64,000 nucleotides of DNA from Gigantopelta aegis. Lineage: Eukaryota > Mollusca > Gastropoda > Neomphalida > Peltospiridae. The DNA is taken from assembly GCF_016097555.1 (NCBI RefSeq), contig NC_054699.1, positions 2,253,793 through 2,317,792 of the forward strand. The letters are read 5' to 3'. Position numbers and translations under genes: made by a program. Shown here in pieces: positions 22,927 through 34,408 of this stretch. Numbering within the stretch: the first letter of the stretch is position 1; every line of letters begins with the position of its first letter. A model generated the notes under the pieces. It saw only the letters and a program-made list of their open reading frames with translations, searched no databases and was not told the origin of the DNA.

Positions 22927-23602
22927 CCTTCTGACTACTGCAGGCGAGATATCTCGCCCGACGTCACGTCAGTGGATATACAGTGCATTCCCCAATTCAT
23001 ATTTCCCGCCGTTTTGCACACGACACTCACCGGAAATGGAAATATAATTAAAGAAAAAAGATTTGTTTTTCAAAATGGTCGTTTTTGTTTTGATTTTTTC
23101 AATTGAAAATACCTTGAAATTTTGAGTTCAAAAAGTGGTTTTCGGCAAGTATTTTCGCTTGACAACAATGGTGGCACGTCGCGGTAATTTTCAGGGATCG
23201 ATAGCTGATTGTAACAGCTAATTTGATAATAAATTTGATCGTTTTACCAACAATTAAAATTACCAAATATTGCAATATGAATCGTAGTTCGGGTTTTAAA
23301 CAAAATTCTGGTCAGAAAACCACTGTTATCGGAAATAATGGACATAAATACTGGACAGCTGGCACAAATGCCCGTAAGTAAACGCAACTTTTTAGATTTT
23401 TTGCCTAATTTTAATCACCATTAGCCGATCTAAAATAATAATAAAAAAAATAAAAAGACACGAAAATAATACTTACAGATTCATATATGAACTTTATTTC
23501 ATGTATTTATGAAACATTTAAGTGAATATATGTGAGTAAAAATTATAAACTTGTACCCACTCAACATGATTTTTGTTAAAAATTAATCCAGTAGTCTAAA
23601 GG
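22927..23602. mobile_element. piggyBac-type non-autonomous DNA element, 676 bp
   Basis: It starts 'ccttctgactactg' and ends 'cagtagtctaaagg', imperfect inverted ends of about 14 bp with CCTT termini. TTAA lies on both sides (22923-22926, 23603-23606), the hallmark of piggyBac target duplication. The host SINE is continuous across it ('tttatttaa' then 'caacacactaaacac'). A 16-bp perfect palindrome 'ggcgagatatctcgcc' lies at 22943-22958, just inside the left end. No transposase frame is visible, so it needs a partner for movement. Superfamily is inferred from TTAA and CCTT ends. Confidence 0.85.
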
Positions 23603-23932
23603 TTAACAACACACTAAACACATTTTATTTACGGTCATATGGCATGAGACATACGGTTAAGGACCACACAGATATAGAGAGAAGAAACCTGCTGTCGCCA
23701 CTTCATAGGTTACTCTTTTGATTAGCAGCAAGGGATCTTTTATATGCACCATCCCACTAACAGGATAGTACATACCACGGCCGTTGTTACACCAGTTATG
23801 GAGCAATGGCTGGAAGAAGAAATAGCCCAATGGGCCCACCGACGGGGATCAATCCTAAACCGACGGGGATCGATCCTGAACAGACTCCACATCAAGCGAG
23901 TGTTTTACCACTGGGCTACGTCCCGCCCCGGT
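23603..23932 (-). mobile_element. SINE family C, right part of the split copy
   Basis: It continues from 22926: 'aacaacacactaaacac', 'ggatcttttatatgcacc', 'gctggaagaagaaatagccc', head 'taccactgggctacgtcccg'. A 21-bp stretch around 'accgacggggatc' is duplicated in the head. Confidence 0.85.
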
Positions 23933-24835
23933 TTTCAATATCACAGCGGGACAAGATCGATTATTATTTTATATTCATATAAAGTTACACAGTAGTTTGA
24001 GTAAATTATGTTTTATCTGGCAGTCAAGATTCGAGCCTGCAGAATTTGTAGCTTGCCAGATCCAATATCTAGAAGGAATTTCAGTCAATTTCAACCCCTG
24101 CTAGTAAACATACTGCAGATAAAAAGTGAAACAGACGGCAGTCAGTTACTGAAATCAAGTGGATAAAAATTTGCCAACAGCCATTAACAAGAAGAAGTCT
24201 CTCACAAGCTATCATGAGAGAACAAAATGTTCCAGCCTCACAGGTTTTATCAGCTATGTTTCTAGACTCCGACTATCGGCACCATTCCCCACGGTTCCCC
24301 ACCATTCCCCAAAGGCTATGTTGTGTTTTATTTCAAATTTTGGAGTGAAAAATTCCCAATTTAAATGCAAATAATTTCCATTTTTATTATTATATGAAGA
24401 CGTACAATTTTGAAAATTTAAAACGAAACTTAACTTGACAAAAAACCCTTCCCTCCCCAATGTTTCTTATTAATTTAAATAAATACAACTATATACAATC
24501 CATGTACATCTAGTATTATTGTTTTACATTCTAACTTAGCTTAATAAGATGTTTTTGTTAATACAACTGAAAATTCCCTTGTTTTGTAAAATGATGATAA
24601 AATGCACAAAAGTCAAGGGTATCAAGTCAAATTTTAGATATAAAACCCTGGCCTCAGCTAACTGGGAAAAGAAAAAGAAGTTTCATTTAACGACACTTCA
24701 GCACATACTCTATTAAATTACAAAGTCCTATTTTCCATCTAATAGATTTCGACACTTGATCAAGAAAGTAAGCCAACTCCATGCCACCACACAGGCCACT
24801 CATACCAATAAAGAGCAAGCAGTGTTTCTGTCAGA
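23933..24835. other. Intergenic with a SINE tail fragment
   Basis: No gene. A degraded SINE tail in minus orientation ('gtttcatttaacgacac') lies at about 24675-24760. Confidence 0.5.
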
Positions 24836-25073
24836 AAGAAATATCTGGGTATGGCGCTATGGAATTAAATGCAACCACAGTCAACTGAGGGCATGGGGGG
24901 GCCTCCCCCAGAAAAAGAAATGGGTTGAATTAAGGGCTAGTTTTAAGAAAATCATACAGCAATGACAAGAGTAATTAATTTTGTCAAAAGGTGGTTCTTC
25001 TTTTTTTTTAAACCAGCAAAAATGTTTGGGTATGGCGTCATACATGTTTTACCCTCTGGAAGAAACCTTGGCA
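24836..25073 (+). mobile_element. TIR-like dispersed repeat, family J, second copy
   Basis: Matches 21979-22207. The left flank 'gtttctgtcagaaag' is an imperfect inverse of the right end 'ccctctggaagaaacc', which supports a TIR element. Confidence 0.65.
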
Positions 25074-25523
25074 AGAGATCTTTTATATATATGCACTAGT
25101 CTTTCCCATAGGCCTTTGATATACCAGTCATAAGGCACTGGTTAATATGGGACAAAAATGACTGCCCTTTGAGAGAAATCCACCCTCAGAGTGCAATATT
25201 GCAGGGAAAAAACAACTTTCATATGCCAGTGGATTCTGCTATGACAATTAAAATTTACAGAACACTTGTCTTTTGGTGAATAGATTATTTTGGCAGTACC
25301 TGTCTGTCATTATGACATAAACAGATCTTTGTTTTACACAATCAGTTGGACAAGACAGTAATTATCGATCAAAACTATAAACATAAACCCCTTGTTTAGG
25401 ACTGTGTGCCAATCATGCACAATACTGAACTCACCCAAGGTATTTCCAATGGGATATCACAGTTTGGGCCAATTCGATGATTGCGGTATTTTAACTTTTC
25501 AATTCAAGCTTTATTAACCACAG
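25074..25523. other. Intergenic with a short SINE scrap
   Basis: A scrap of SINE core ('agatcttttatatatatgc') lies at 25075-25150. Nothing else recognised. Confidence 0.5.
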
Positions 25524-25784
25524 AGGTGGATTTAGCTCAGTCATTCGAGTGCTCGTTTGAGGTGCTTGCATTGCAGGATCAAACCACCTCGGTGGATCCA
25601 TTCAACTGACTGGGTTTTATCTCATTCCAACCAGTGCACCACAGTTGGACAATGGCCATGGTATGTGCTTTCACATCTGGGGTAAAGTGCATATTAAAAA
25701 AAATCCCTTGTTGCATTAATGTTTGACATCCAACAGCTTATGATTAATTAATCAATGTGCTCTAGTGGTGTTGTTAAATAAACC
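25524..25784 (+). mobile_element. SINE family A
   Basis: The head 'ggatttagctcagtcattcg' and the B-box-like 'ggatcaaacc', body, and tail 'attaattaatcaatgtgctc' ending in 'gttgttaaataaa'. A small deletion removes part of the 3' body. Confidence 0.8.
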
Positions 25785-26609
25785 CCAAAAATGACTTCTT
25801 CTATTAGTATTAACCATAATGATTCAAGTATTTCCATATTAACACTTGAAATGTTGCCGGACATGTAATAATCCCGAGTTGGTTAGTGATTATTTTCATC
25901 TACTGGCCAACTGGCAAGTCAATATAAAGTGCTACTTTGCGCCTTCGTCCTGGAACACAGCACTCTTTACGCAAGCACTCTAGCATGGAGCTGTATCCCA
26001 CACTGGGTTCTACGTAAAGACAGCCTAGCCTAGGTTAAGTACTTTTAAACACGTATTTTGTATTTCAAACACTACGCACTCTCATGCGAGGGGCGAATAG
26101 CAATGTAGCAGGGAGGTGAAAATCTTAAGCAAGTCGCCATCAAGCTAAAAAAAAAGAAGAAAAAAAAGAGACACAGCCAGGGAAAACTATCTTTAACACA
26201 AATTTGTCAGTCAAAAGTCCCAAATCACATCCATTACCTGTATCAAATTAGATCTTAATATAATGAAATGGAATTTACCAACATAAAACTGCATATATAA
26301 TTGCTTATGGATTAATCTTATGAATTTTGGAAGTCCTCAGTACACAAGACTTGATCTGGGGTTCCTGAATTTTCTTAATGCTTGCTTGTTTTTTCAAACC
26401 AAACACAAAGTTCTGTTAAAGGAATGCATTTGGACCGTTACATATTTTCATCTAGAGGTATATATATTTAACACAATATTTCTATTTAGTAGACAGCCAT
26501 TATTTTAGCCTTTAACAACGAATGCCACATTGGTTTTGTGATGTCACACCAAATCTGGGTTCAAGAAATCCACTAGCCCTTAGTCCTGGCTAGTGAATTG
26601 TTGGTCTGA
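25785..26609. other. Intergenic, no gene recognised
   Basis: AT-rich. 'gaaatccactagccc' at about 26567-26600 is a scrap of TIR family D. Confidence 0.5.
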
Positions 26610-26735
26610 GCCAGTGGAAATGATCACCTGTATTACTATAATACATTGGGCACTATAACCAAAGCTTCTGCGAGGCCAGTGGAAATGATCACCTGTATTA
26701 CTATAATACATAGGGCACTATAACCAAAGCTTCTG
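26610..26735 (+). repeat. Tandem duplication, 65 bp x 2
   Basis: 'gccagtggaaatgatcacc' starts at 26610 and 26675; the units differ by very few bases. Confidence 0.9.
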
Positions 26736-26992
26736 AAGAGGCTACTGACTTTCTCAAACATTTGTCGAACAATGACCAAATCGGACCAGTGACCCGGTCA
26801 CAGCGGATCAGACAATCATGAATATAGTTTAGTACCACTTGTATGTGTTTTTCTAACAAACACATTTGATTTTAGTCAGCACAGATGTACAGCGGCCACA
26901 TAAAGACAAACTCATACTGCCCAGCCATCTCACTACATTACCATTATCTTCAAAAAACATTGGCTATTCTTTGGATGCACTGTTTTAAGGAT
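26736..26992. other. Intergenic, no feature recognised
   Basis: Nothing supportable. Confidence 0.5.
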
Positions 26993-27141
26993 TGTCTGTT
27001 ATGTCTTTTACCTTCATCGGGGTATGAACAACAAAAAATCATCTGCAAACTGTGTGAATCGGCAAAGCTGTTCTCACATAAGTTTGCAGATGCTTTTTTT
27101 GTTCATACCTAGATGAACGTAAAAGAAATAACAGACAATAC
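26993..27141. mobile_element. Foldback (inverted-repeat) element, 149 bp
   Basis: The left arm 'attgtctgttatgtctttt ... ggtatgaacaa ... atctgcaaact' reappears inverted on the right ('agtttgcagat ... ttgttcatacc ... aaaagaaataacagacaat'). The arms are about 65 bp with a short centre. This fits a small foldback-type non-autonomous element. Confidence 0.8.
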
Positions 27142-27411
27142 TTATAATTAAATCTGAAACATACTTTCTAATAATAGCACTAAAAGTGCATATTTTATTT
27201 TGAATTATGGTTTGGTCCTTAAACAATAACACTCAGTCAGACAAACTACCAATATAAAGTGACATCATCAGTGACGTTTATTTCACATTCATCAAGAAAT
27301 GAACAAACTCATGTTGCTGCACTTGGACTAATGGGATGACGTTAAATTGTAATGAATGTAACAGAAATTTAATTATATAATTTTAATAATAATATGTTAC
27401 TTCTTTTTTTT

Positions 27412-27712
27412 CTATCTCAGCAACTGTAAATACAGACTCCACTTAAAATGACTGCAATATATCGCTCATAAACAGTATTTTTATAACAAATCCCACTAAA
27501 ATCACTGTTCTATATCATGCAGATTAAGAAATTGTATTCTGGCAATCAAGTCACATCCCCTAATTCTTTTCCTAAAGATGGCCATATCCATAAAATAGAA
27601 ATTGTGATTTTTTTTAATGATTCTGGTGATGCATTTTTTCCGCCATTTTTAAATACATGACACGTGTAATGATGTGGGAACTTTGGATAGGCATCTTTCA
27701 AAAAAAATGTAG
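27412..27712 (+). repeat. Dispersed repeat, family P, copy 1
   Basis: It shares 'gtaaatacag', 'ataaacagt', 'aagatggccat' and 'gaataggcatcttt'-like segments, in the same order, with 32570-32940. The class is unknown; no ends identified. Confidence 0.65.
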
Positions 27713-28555
27713 TTTAATTTTCATAATAATTGTACTTCTTTCAAGTTTCTAAATATTTATGAAACATTGACCACATATACATATGGATCAATCCATGTCG
27801 GTGGGTCCATGGACTATTTCTCGTTCCAGCCAGTACTCCACGATTCGTATTCACATGTATCTCACATATATGGAACAACTGAAATTTTCAAATCTGTACA
27901 TATAACCTTTTATTCAATTGTCTCATGTATACATATAATTATATATGATTGTCATTTGCTATCAATAAGAGGAAATACTTTAATATTTTTTGGTAATTTT
28001 TCAAGGGTCGACATATAATCATGTCAATTATGTTTCCAGGGCTTGAAATCGGAGACTTGATTTATTGTTAATATCAGCTAGTAGCTGAAGATATACAGCT
28101 GTAACTACATATGATGCCAATTTCGCAACTTTTAAACATAACAATATTAGTAATAGTAATAATAATAATAATAGTAATAATTGAAGCTTGTAGCCATGTT
28201 GTTATCGTACACTACAGCAAAACTCAGAAAATCTTTACTGCTTTTGAAAAATTGAATATTAAGAACAAAGAAAAGCTGGGAATATGTCATAATAAAATAA
28301 TAACATATAATAACAATCCCAATTAGGGCCTCCACAATCAAAGTTAGCTGTCAAGAAAGTATCCTGTTACATACTGGCCACTCTTACTCATACAGTGTAA
28401 GACAAAATAGTCGGTATGTAATGATTGTGTTAAGTTTTCACGTATATCTAAGTTTTGCCACATACGAGTATGTTTACAATGTGGCTGTCCGATCATGGGT
28501 TCATTTGACAGTAACGGTGGAAATCACTTTGTACAGAAAACCAAATGTGTCTCAC
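27713..28555. other. Non-coding, probably first intron of the LRCH-like gene
   Basis: It contains a scrap of SINE B ('tcggtgggtccatggac', 27790-27840) and a short ATA/ATT run (28143-28180). No further LRCH exon was recognised here or further left. Confidence 0.5.
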
Positions 28556-28727
28556 CTGATGCGATCGTATCGATGAGATCATATTTGTTGGAAATTTTAG
28601 GGTAATCCTTAAGTTTCCTGCCTGAAAGATTAACTTCTCCAGTGGTTTGTGCATCCTCAAAAACACGTTCCAACGGCCTGCCTATTACAGGGGGGCTTTG
28701 ATTGCCCGACCCGTAAGTGGCCGCCAT
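28556..28727 (-). CDS. LRCH-like gene, first coding exon (leucine-rich repeat / calponin homology protein)
   Basis: The exon reads MAATYGSGNQSPP, then LERVFEDAQTTGEVNLSGRKLKDYP and DLIDTIAS (quoted here in short parts). This matches the N-terminal region of animal LRCH1-4 proteins, where LERALEEA, LNLSARKLKEFP and HDLSDT precede the leucine-rich repeats. LRCH proteins are cytosolic scaffolds with LRRs and a C-terminal calponin-homology domain. The start at 28727 is chosen for its strong context (aaaATGGCGG); an in-frame ATG at 28748 is an alternative. The exon ends in 'catcag' followed by the donor 'gtgaga' (intron from 28555 downwards). About 57 residues are encoded. The rest of the gene should lie to the left, but no further exon could be seen by eye, so intron 1 may run out of the window. 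Confidence 0.7.
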
Positions 28728-28818
28728 TTTACAATTTCGGCATCGCACTCACTGTGCGTTTTGCGCATGTTCAACATTACAAGAAAGGGAGATAAGTTAT
28801 TGCTAGTCTGACCCTTGA

Positions 28819-29242
28819 GGTTGGACTATACCAATTCAAATCCCATAGGCGACCATGTTAACGTTTGTGTTTAAAAACACTATATGCAATATATCAACCA
28901 AACTGTGACCCATAAATACCAGTACTACAACCCCTACCTCAAAGTATTAACTGCAGAAAATGGTACCTTTCATGGCTCATTTTCGGTATAACCAGATGTT
29001 TCTGCAACACCCCTAGTTTCGCACAAAATTTGAGTACTTTTTTTTACAGGTTCCAAGCACAAGGCTACTTGACACGGTGGTACTACATCAAATAAAATTG
29101 CATACATTTTTAGCCCAGATGAAACTAATTTTTTTTTACAACCAACACACTCACATTTATAACCAATCACAGGACTTGTGGTGTTAACTTCTCTATCAAA
29201 AGTTGTGCACCCCAGCCGGAAATTAATTGGTATAGTGCAACC
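28819..29242. mobile_element. TIR element, family H, 424 bp, 4-bp target duplication TTGA
   Basis: It begins 'ggttggactataccaatt' and ends with its inverse 'aattggtatagtgcaacc'. TTGA flanks both sides (28815-28818, 29243-29246). The interior ('cctagtttcgcacaaaatt', 'caagcacaaggctacttgac') matches the copy at 34409-34858. The minus-strand open frame across it is not conserved in the other copy and is not called. Confidence 0.85.
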
Positions 29243-29377
29243 TTGACTCCAGTAATCCAAGCCGTTGAGTTGCTTTGTACAGCTAAATACCAGTTTAATC
29301 AGGGCCGTACCTGGCGGGGTTGCACCTCCCAGAAAAATAGGAAAAGTTATATTTTTGGTTTGAGTTGCCCTCTTTGT

Positions 29378-29653
29378 CAAAGGACGTAGCTCAGTGGTAA
29401 AGCGCTCCCCTGATGCGCTGTCGGTCAAGCCTCTAGGATCGATCCCTGTTGGTGGGTCCATTGGCCTATTTCTCGTTCCAGCCAGTGCTCCACGACTGGT
29501 ATATCAAAGGCTTTGGAATTGGTTGTCATGTCTGTGAGATGGTGCATATAAAAGATACTTTGCTACTAATAGAAAAAAAATTGTGGATTTCCTCTATGAC
29601 CATGTCAGAATTATCAAATGTTGTTGATAATTAATAAATCAACGTGCTAGAGT
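29378..29653 (+). mobile_element. SINE family B, interrupted before its tail end
   Basis: The head 'gacgtagctcagtggtaaag', B-box-like 'ggatcgatcc', body and core are present. The tail stops at 'aaatcaacgtgctagag' and resumes at 29971 with 'ctctagtggtgtcatgaaac'. Confidence 0.8.
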
Positions 29654-29654
29654 C

Positions 29655-29970
29655 AAAGACGTACGAGCTCCCGTTTCTGTAGGGAGAGGGAGGTAGGTTA
29701 GCTTTTTCCCGATCTGCATTACACCATTTATTCATATTAGCATTACTGCCAAACAGCTATATAGGGTTGCAAACGAATCATTACCGTACGCATTTTTACA
29801 TGGATTACAGCTAATGTTGAGGGTAGAATGATGGAAATACATGGTAAAAAGGTCTCAGGTTAGCACATTTTGCCAGAATATATGTATTTTTTGCTCGAAT
29901 ATGAGGTTTTGCTCAAGCACTAGGGGAGGATAATCCTCCACACACACACACACCCGTCTTTTACGCTTAT
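29655..29970. mobile_element. TIR-like element, family O, inside the SINE tail
   Basis: About 316 bp separates two halves of a SINE tail. Its ends, 'agacgtacgagctcccg' and 'cccgtcttttacgcttatg', are roughly inverted and keep a 'gacg...ggg' pattern. CA microsatellite at 29940-29953. No coding capacity. Confidence 0.6.
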
Positions 29971-30186
29971 GGCTCTAGTGGTGTCATGAAACAAAACAAA
30001 CTTTAACCTTTGTAGACGAGTCAAATGTAATCATCTATAACATAAAGTTCAAATGGATTTGAATGAATATCTTTGCTTGACTGTAGCTCACAATTCTCCA
30101 TGTTATTAGAAACTGCTTTCAGAGTTGATTAAAAACATTCTAACTTGTTTTGTAGCAATTATCACTGGCGTAGGAAGCAACAGCGA

Positions 30187-30336
30187 TGGTTTACACACAC
30201 ACACACACGCACGCACACACACACACACACACACGCACAGACACACACGCACATGCACGCACCCACGCGCAGACACACAAACACACACACACACACAGGC
30301 ACACGCACACACACACACACACACAAACACACACGT
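30187..30336 (+). repeat. CA microsatellite, about 150 bp
   Basis: Mostly CA with GC and AC variants. All open frames through it (His-Thr or Cys-Val repeats) are artefacts. Confidence 0.95.
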
Positions 30337-30867
30337 GTTATCGGCATCTTCCTATGGCTATGGATGTAGGGTCGTACCTAGCCAAAAATTATTGGAAGTG
30401 GGTTTCAGGGTCGAACCCCCTTCCCTCCGCTCCAAACAATTTTTCTGTGGGTTTTTGGGGTTGTTTTTTTACATATTTTCCTAGGAGAACGACCCTATCG
30501 TTAAATTCGCGTAAAATCACAACAATGAAAAATATCTTCAGCATTTACAACAAAAGTCTAATAAGCCTGAGTAGGCAAATACTTGTCAATGGTTCATTCT
30601 GTGTAGTATTTTTGCGTCTTGTTGAAGCATCTGGAGTTTTAAAATGGTATGTTGATATTACAATTTACAGACCAATCGGCATAGTTCTAGTGCCTGTTTT
30701 CGTTTAGTTGGATGACCTATTTTACTTTGTCCTGATTAGGTTGGGTTTTTTTTTAACTTCATCCCCCTTAATTATTTATTTACCTGTTGAGTAATACTAA
30801 ACATCATAACAGTATAACTTTATATATTATGAATCACTATTTTTCCCTCAGCCTTCTTTATAAACTA
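30337..30867. other. Intergenic, no gene recognised
   Basis: 'gggtcgtacctagcc' (30370) and 'gggtcgaacccccttccc' may be a relic of a TIR element like 47844-48017. Otherwise nothing. Confidence 0.5.
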
Positions 30868-31039
30868 CAGTGAAACCTCTCAAAATGGACCCTCTATAAA
30901 TCTGAATTATCTTAAAACCAGACATTTTTCATAGTTCCTTTTTAAATATCAGTACAAAAGAGACCTCTCTAAAGTGGATACCTCATAAAACCATACATTT
31001 TACTTGGACCTAGGGTGTCCGGTTTAGGGGGGTTCACTG
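30868..31039. mobile_element. Tc1/mariner-type MITE, 172 bp
   Basis: It begins 'cagtgaaacctctcaaaa' and ends with the inverse 'ttaggggggttcactg'. TA flanks both ends (30866-30867, 31040-31041). Too short for a transposase. Confidence 0.8.
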
Positions 31040-31184
31040 TACTAGTGTATGAACTAAATTTAGGGTGATAAAACAAATATTCGGAGTCTGCATCTAGCTT
31101 GTGGATGGTGAGACTTGTCTTCATCTTATTCAAATTTGTACTTCAGAAGAGCCCTTTTGTTTCATAAGAAATATTTAATGTTAA

Positions 31185-31404
31185 AGTTTGTTTTGTTTAA
31201 CAGCAGCACTAGATTTATTAATCATCAGCTATTGGGTGTCAAATATTTGGTAATTTTTATATACAGTCTTTGAGAGGAAACCTGCTAAATTTTTCAATTA
31301 GCAGAAGGGATCTTTTATATGCACCATCCCTCAGATAAACCAGTCATGGTGCACTGGCTATAATGAGAAATATCCCAATGGGTCCACTTATAACCCAATC
31401 AGTC
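31185..31404 (-). mobile_element. SINE family B, head lost
   Basis: 'tttgttttgtttaacagcag' to 'ataatgagaaatatcccaat'; it ends where the 18-bp minisatellite begins. Confidence 0.75.
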
Positions 31405-32560
31405 TACAGCCCGGGGACCCAGACACAGCCCAGAGACCCAGTCACAGCCCAGTAACAGCCTACACCCCAGGGACCCAGTTACAGCCCACAGCCCAGGGAC
31501 CCAGTCACAGCCCAGATACCTAGTCACAGCCCACAGCTTAGGGACCCAGTCACAGCCCACAGCCTCGGAACCAGTCACAGCTCAGAGACCCAGTTACATC
31601 CCACAGCCCAGGGACCCAGTCACAGTCCACAGCCCAGTGACCCAGTCAAAGTCCACAGCCAAGGGACTCAGTCACAGCCCAGAGACCCAGTCACAGCCCA
31701 GAGACCTAGCCACAGCCCAAAGCCCAGGGACCCAGTCACAGCCCAGTGACCCAGTTAAAGTCCACATCCCAGTGACCCAGTCAAAGTCCACAGCCCAGGG
31801 ACCCAGTCACAGCCCACCACCACCCAGGGACCCAGTCAGAGCCCACACCCCAGTCACAGCCAATGGACCCAGTCACAGCCCAGTGACCCAGTCAAAGTCT
31901 ACATCCCAGGGACCCAGTCACAGCCCAGGAACCCAGTCACAGCCCACAATCTGGGGACCCAGTCACAGCCCAGGAACCCAGTCACAGCCCACAATCTGGG
32001 GACCCAGTCACAGCCCAGAGACCCAGTCACAGCCCAGAGACCTAGCCACAGCCCACAGCCCAGGGACCCAGTCACAGCCCACCCAGTCAAAGTCCAGTGA
32101 CTCAGTTAAATTCCACATCCCAGTGACCCAGTCAAAGTCCACAGCCAAGGGACTCAGTCACAGCCCAGAAACCCAGTCACAGCCCAGAGACCTAGCCACA
32201 GCCCAAAGCCCAGTCACAGCCCAGGGATCCAGTCACAGCCCAGGGACCCAGTCACAACCCAGGAACCCAGTGACAGCCCAGGGACCCAGTCAGTCCACAA
32301 CCCACACTCTGGGGACCCAGTCACAGCCCACAGCCCAGGGACCCAATCATAGCCCAGGGACACAGTCACAGCCCAGGGACCCAATCATAGCCCAGAGATC
32401 CCGTCACAGCCCAGGGATCCAGTCACAGCTCAGGGACCCAGTCACAGCCCAGAGACCCAGCCACAGCCCACACTCTGGGGACCCAGTCACAGCCCAAAGA
32501 CCTTGTCACAGCCCAAGAACCCAGTCACAGCCCACTGCCCAGAGACCCAGTCACAGTCAG
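31405..32560 (+). repeat. 18-bp minisatellite (GACCCAGTCACAGCCCAG), about 1.15 kb
   Basis: Irregular head-to-tail units of 'gacccagtcacagcccag' with 'cacagccc' and 'aaagtcca' variants and some 12-bp half units. Because 18 and 12 are multiples of three, a frame of 322 codons (31637-32605) stays open with a Thr-Gln-Ser-Gln-Pro theme. I see no gene signals around it. The array abuts a SINE on the left and family P on the right. Confidence 0.95.
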
Positions 32561-32569
32561 TACATTTTT

Positions 32570-32940
32570 CTCAACAGCTGTAAATACAGCCTCAAACTGA
32601 AATGATTCCAGTACATCGTACATAAACAGTGTTTTCATAACAAATTCACCACACTTGCTGGTGCTGGCAAAACCTGTCTCAGAATCCATTTTTGTTGGTG
32701 ACTCTGTTACATTCTCTATGTAAACAAGTGCAGGTCAAGTAATTGGATTCTGGCAGTCATGTCACATTTGACTAAGGGGAGACAATTCCTTTCATAAAGA
32801 TGGCCATCTCTATAAAGTAGAAATAATCAGGATTTTAAAAATCGATTTTGCTAATGCTATTTAAAAAAAAAATTAATACATAAATTGATATAGGAATTTT
32901 GAATAGGCATCTTTCCAGTAAAGAAAACCTATTTAACATA
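32570..32940 (+). repeat. Dispersed repeat, family P, copy 2
   Basis: Matches 27412-27712 in order; this copy has about 75 bp extra near 32655-32730. Confidence 0.65.
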
Positions 32941-33370
32941 ATAATAATCTTAAAAACAAAAAATCAGCAATTTATTATCAATATGATATATTTTTAAATT
33001 GAAAAGGTAATTAGAAAATGTCCATTCTTGTTCAATTTATGCTAGTAATTTTGGGGTGTTTTAGCACAGGCTTGTGTGTGTGATACGTCACCAATGTTGT
33101 TAAAATAAGTCAACATATGGTTGGAAACATGATTTATATATTTAAAAAAAAAAAAAAAAATATGTTGCTTATTTTTTGGTGGGGAATATACTTAGGCCTT
33201 GACATGAATGTAATGAATGTATCTCTAGATTAGTAGTGTAAGGTATGTGGCATCTTATGACATCCCATTGTACACAAAGATAACCTCTCCAACAAGGTCA
33301 TATCCTTGCTACACAGATTGTGAATGACCCACCAGCACAATAACACACATACAACCCACACAAGAAAAAG
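32941..33370. other. Intergenic, no feature recognised
   Basis: AT-rich with an A run at 33145-33160. Confidence 0.55.
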
Positions 33371-33678
33371 TTAAAGGTCATTTTCTTCACTGACATCACT
33401 AGAGCACATTGATTAATTATTCGTTGGCTATTGGATGTCAAACATTTGGTCATTTTAACATTGAGTCCTAGAGAGGAAACCCGCTACATGTTTCTGTTAG
33501 TAGCACGGGATCTTTTATATGCACCATCCCACAGACAGGATAGCACATACCACAGCCTTTGATATACCAGTCACGGTGCACTGGCTGGACTGAGAAATAG
33601 CCCAGTGGGCACACCGATGGGGATCGATGTTAGACTGTGTATCAAGTGTTTTACCATTGAACTACATTCCCCCCCCAC
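33371..33678 (-). mobile_element. SINE family B, full length
   Basis: The tail 'gcacattgattaattattcg', core 'gggatcttttatatgcacc', 'gctggactgagaaatagccc', and head 'accattgaactacattccc'. Confidence 0.8.
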
Positions 33679-34404
33679 CACACACACACACAAGAAAGTG
33701 ATGACTAGTTATATTCCAAAATATCCAGTCTTGTAATGCATTGAGTAACAGCTCCAACTCCATGATTTTTTTAAAATATCCCTAACAAAGTAATCTTTTA
33801 CAGGTATTCTTTCATTCAGGACAGCACATACCATGGCCTTTAAAAAGAAAACATGTAAGTCTGTGTAGAAGAGATATACTTAAAGTCTGAACAACATTGT
33901 TAACAACTGCGATAAATTACTCTCCTGCCTTTAATTACCATTACGACACTTTGTCCAAACACAGATCGTGAAAACCCCATTACAATGACACATATTACAC
34001 TTGCTTGATTACAAGCATGTAATCTGAACGGACTTCGCTGAGATCTCCTAGGATAAAACTCATGCAATATATTGCTGGCTGCCAGTTTGTGTTTTTATGG
34101 AACTCTTCAAGAGGGTGGATCGATATGACATAATCTAACAATGTCATGACATGCGCTGAGGTATAATGCAATTGTCATGAAGTCCGATTAATTATGTTAC
34201 ATACTTCGGAGGTTTCCATCCCTATTGAAGAATATTCTATAAAAAAAGCAAAATGGCAGACAGTGAAAACTTGCATGTTTATTTTTTTCACGATTTATGT
34301 CTGGACAAAATGTGGAGAAAATCTGACAGCAATTAAAGGTAGGATAATAAATGATCATAGTTATTAGCAATGTGGTTCAGAATTTTAAGTGACGTTAATA
34401 CACA
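33679..34404. other. Intergenic, no gene recognised
   Basis: A SINE scrap ('gacagcacataccatggcct') at 33820-33842. Otherwise nothing supported. Confidence 0.5.
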
Positions 34405-34408
34405 AGCA

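Noticed and set aside
28970-29461. 163-codon minus-strand frame
   Set aside because: It spans the right part of a family H element, unique sequence and a SINE, and is not open in the other family H copy.
30106-30707. His-Thr and Cys-Val open frames at 30.1-30.7 kb
   Set aside because: Artefacts of a CA microsatellite.
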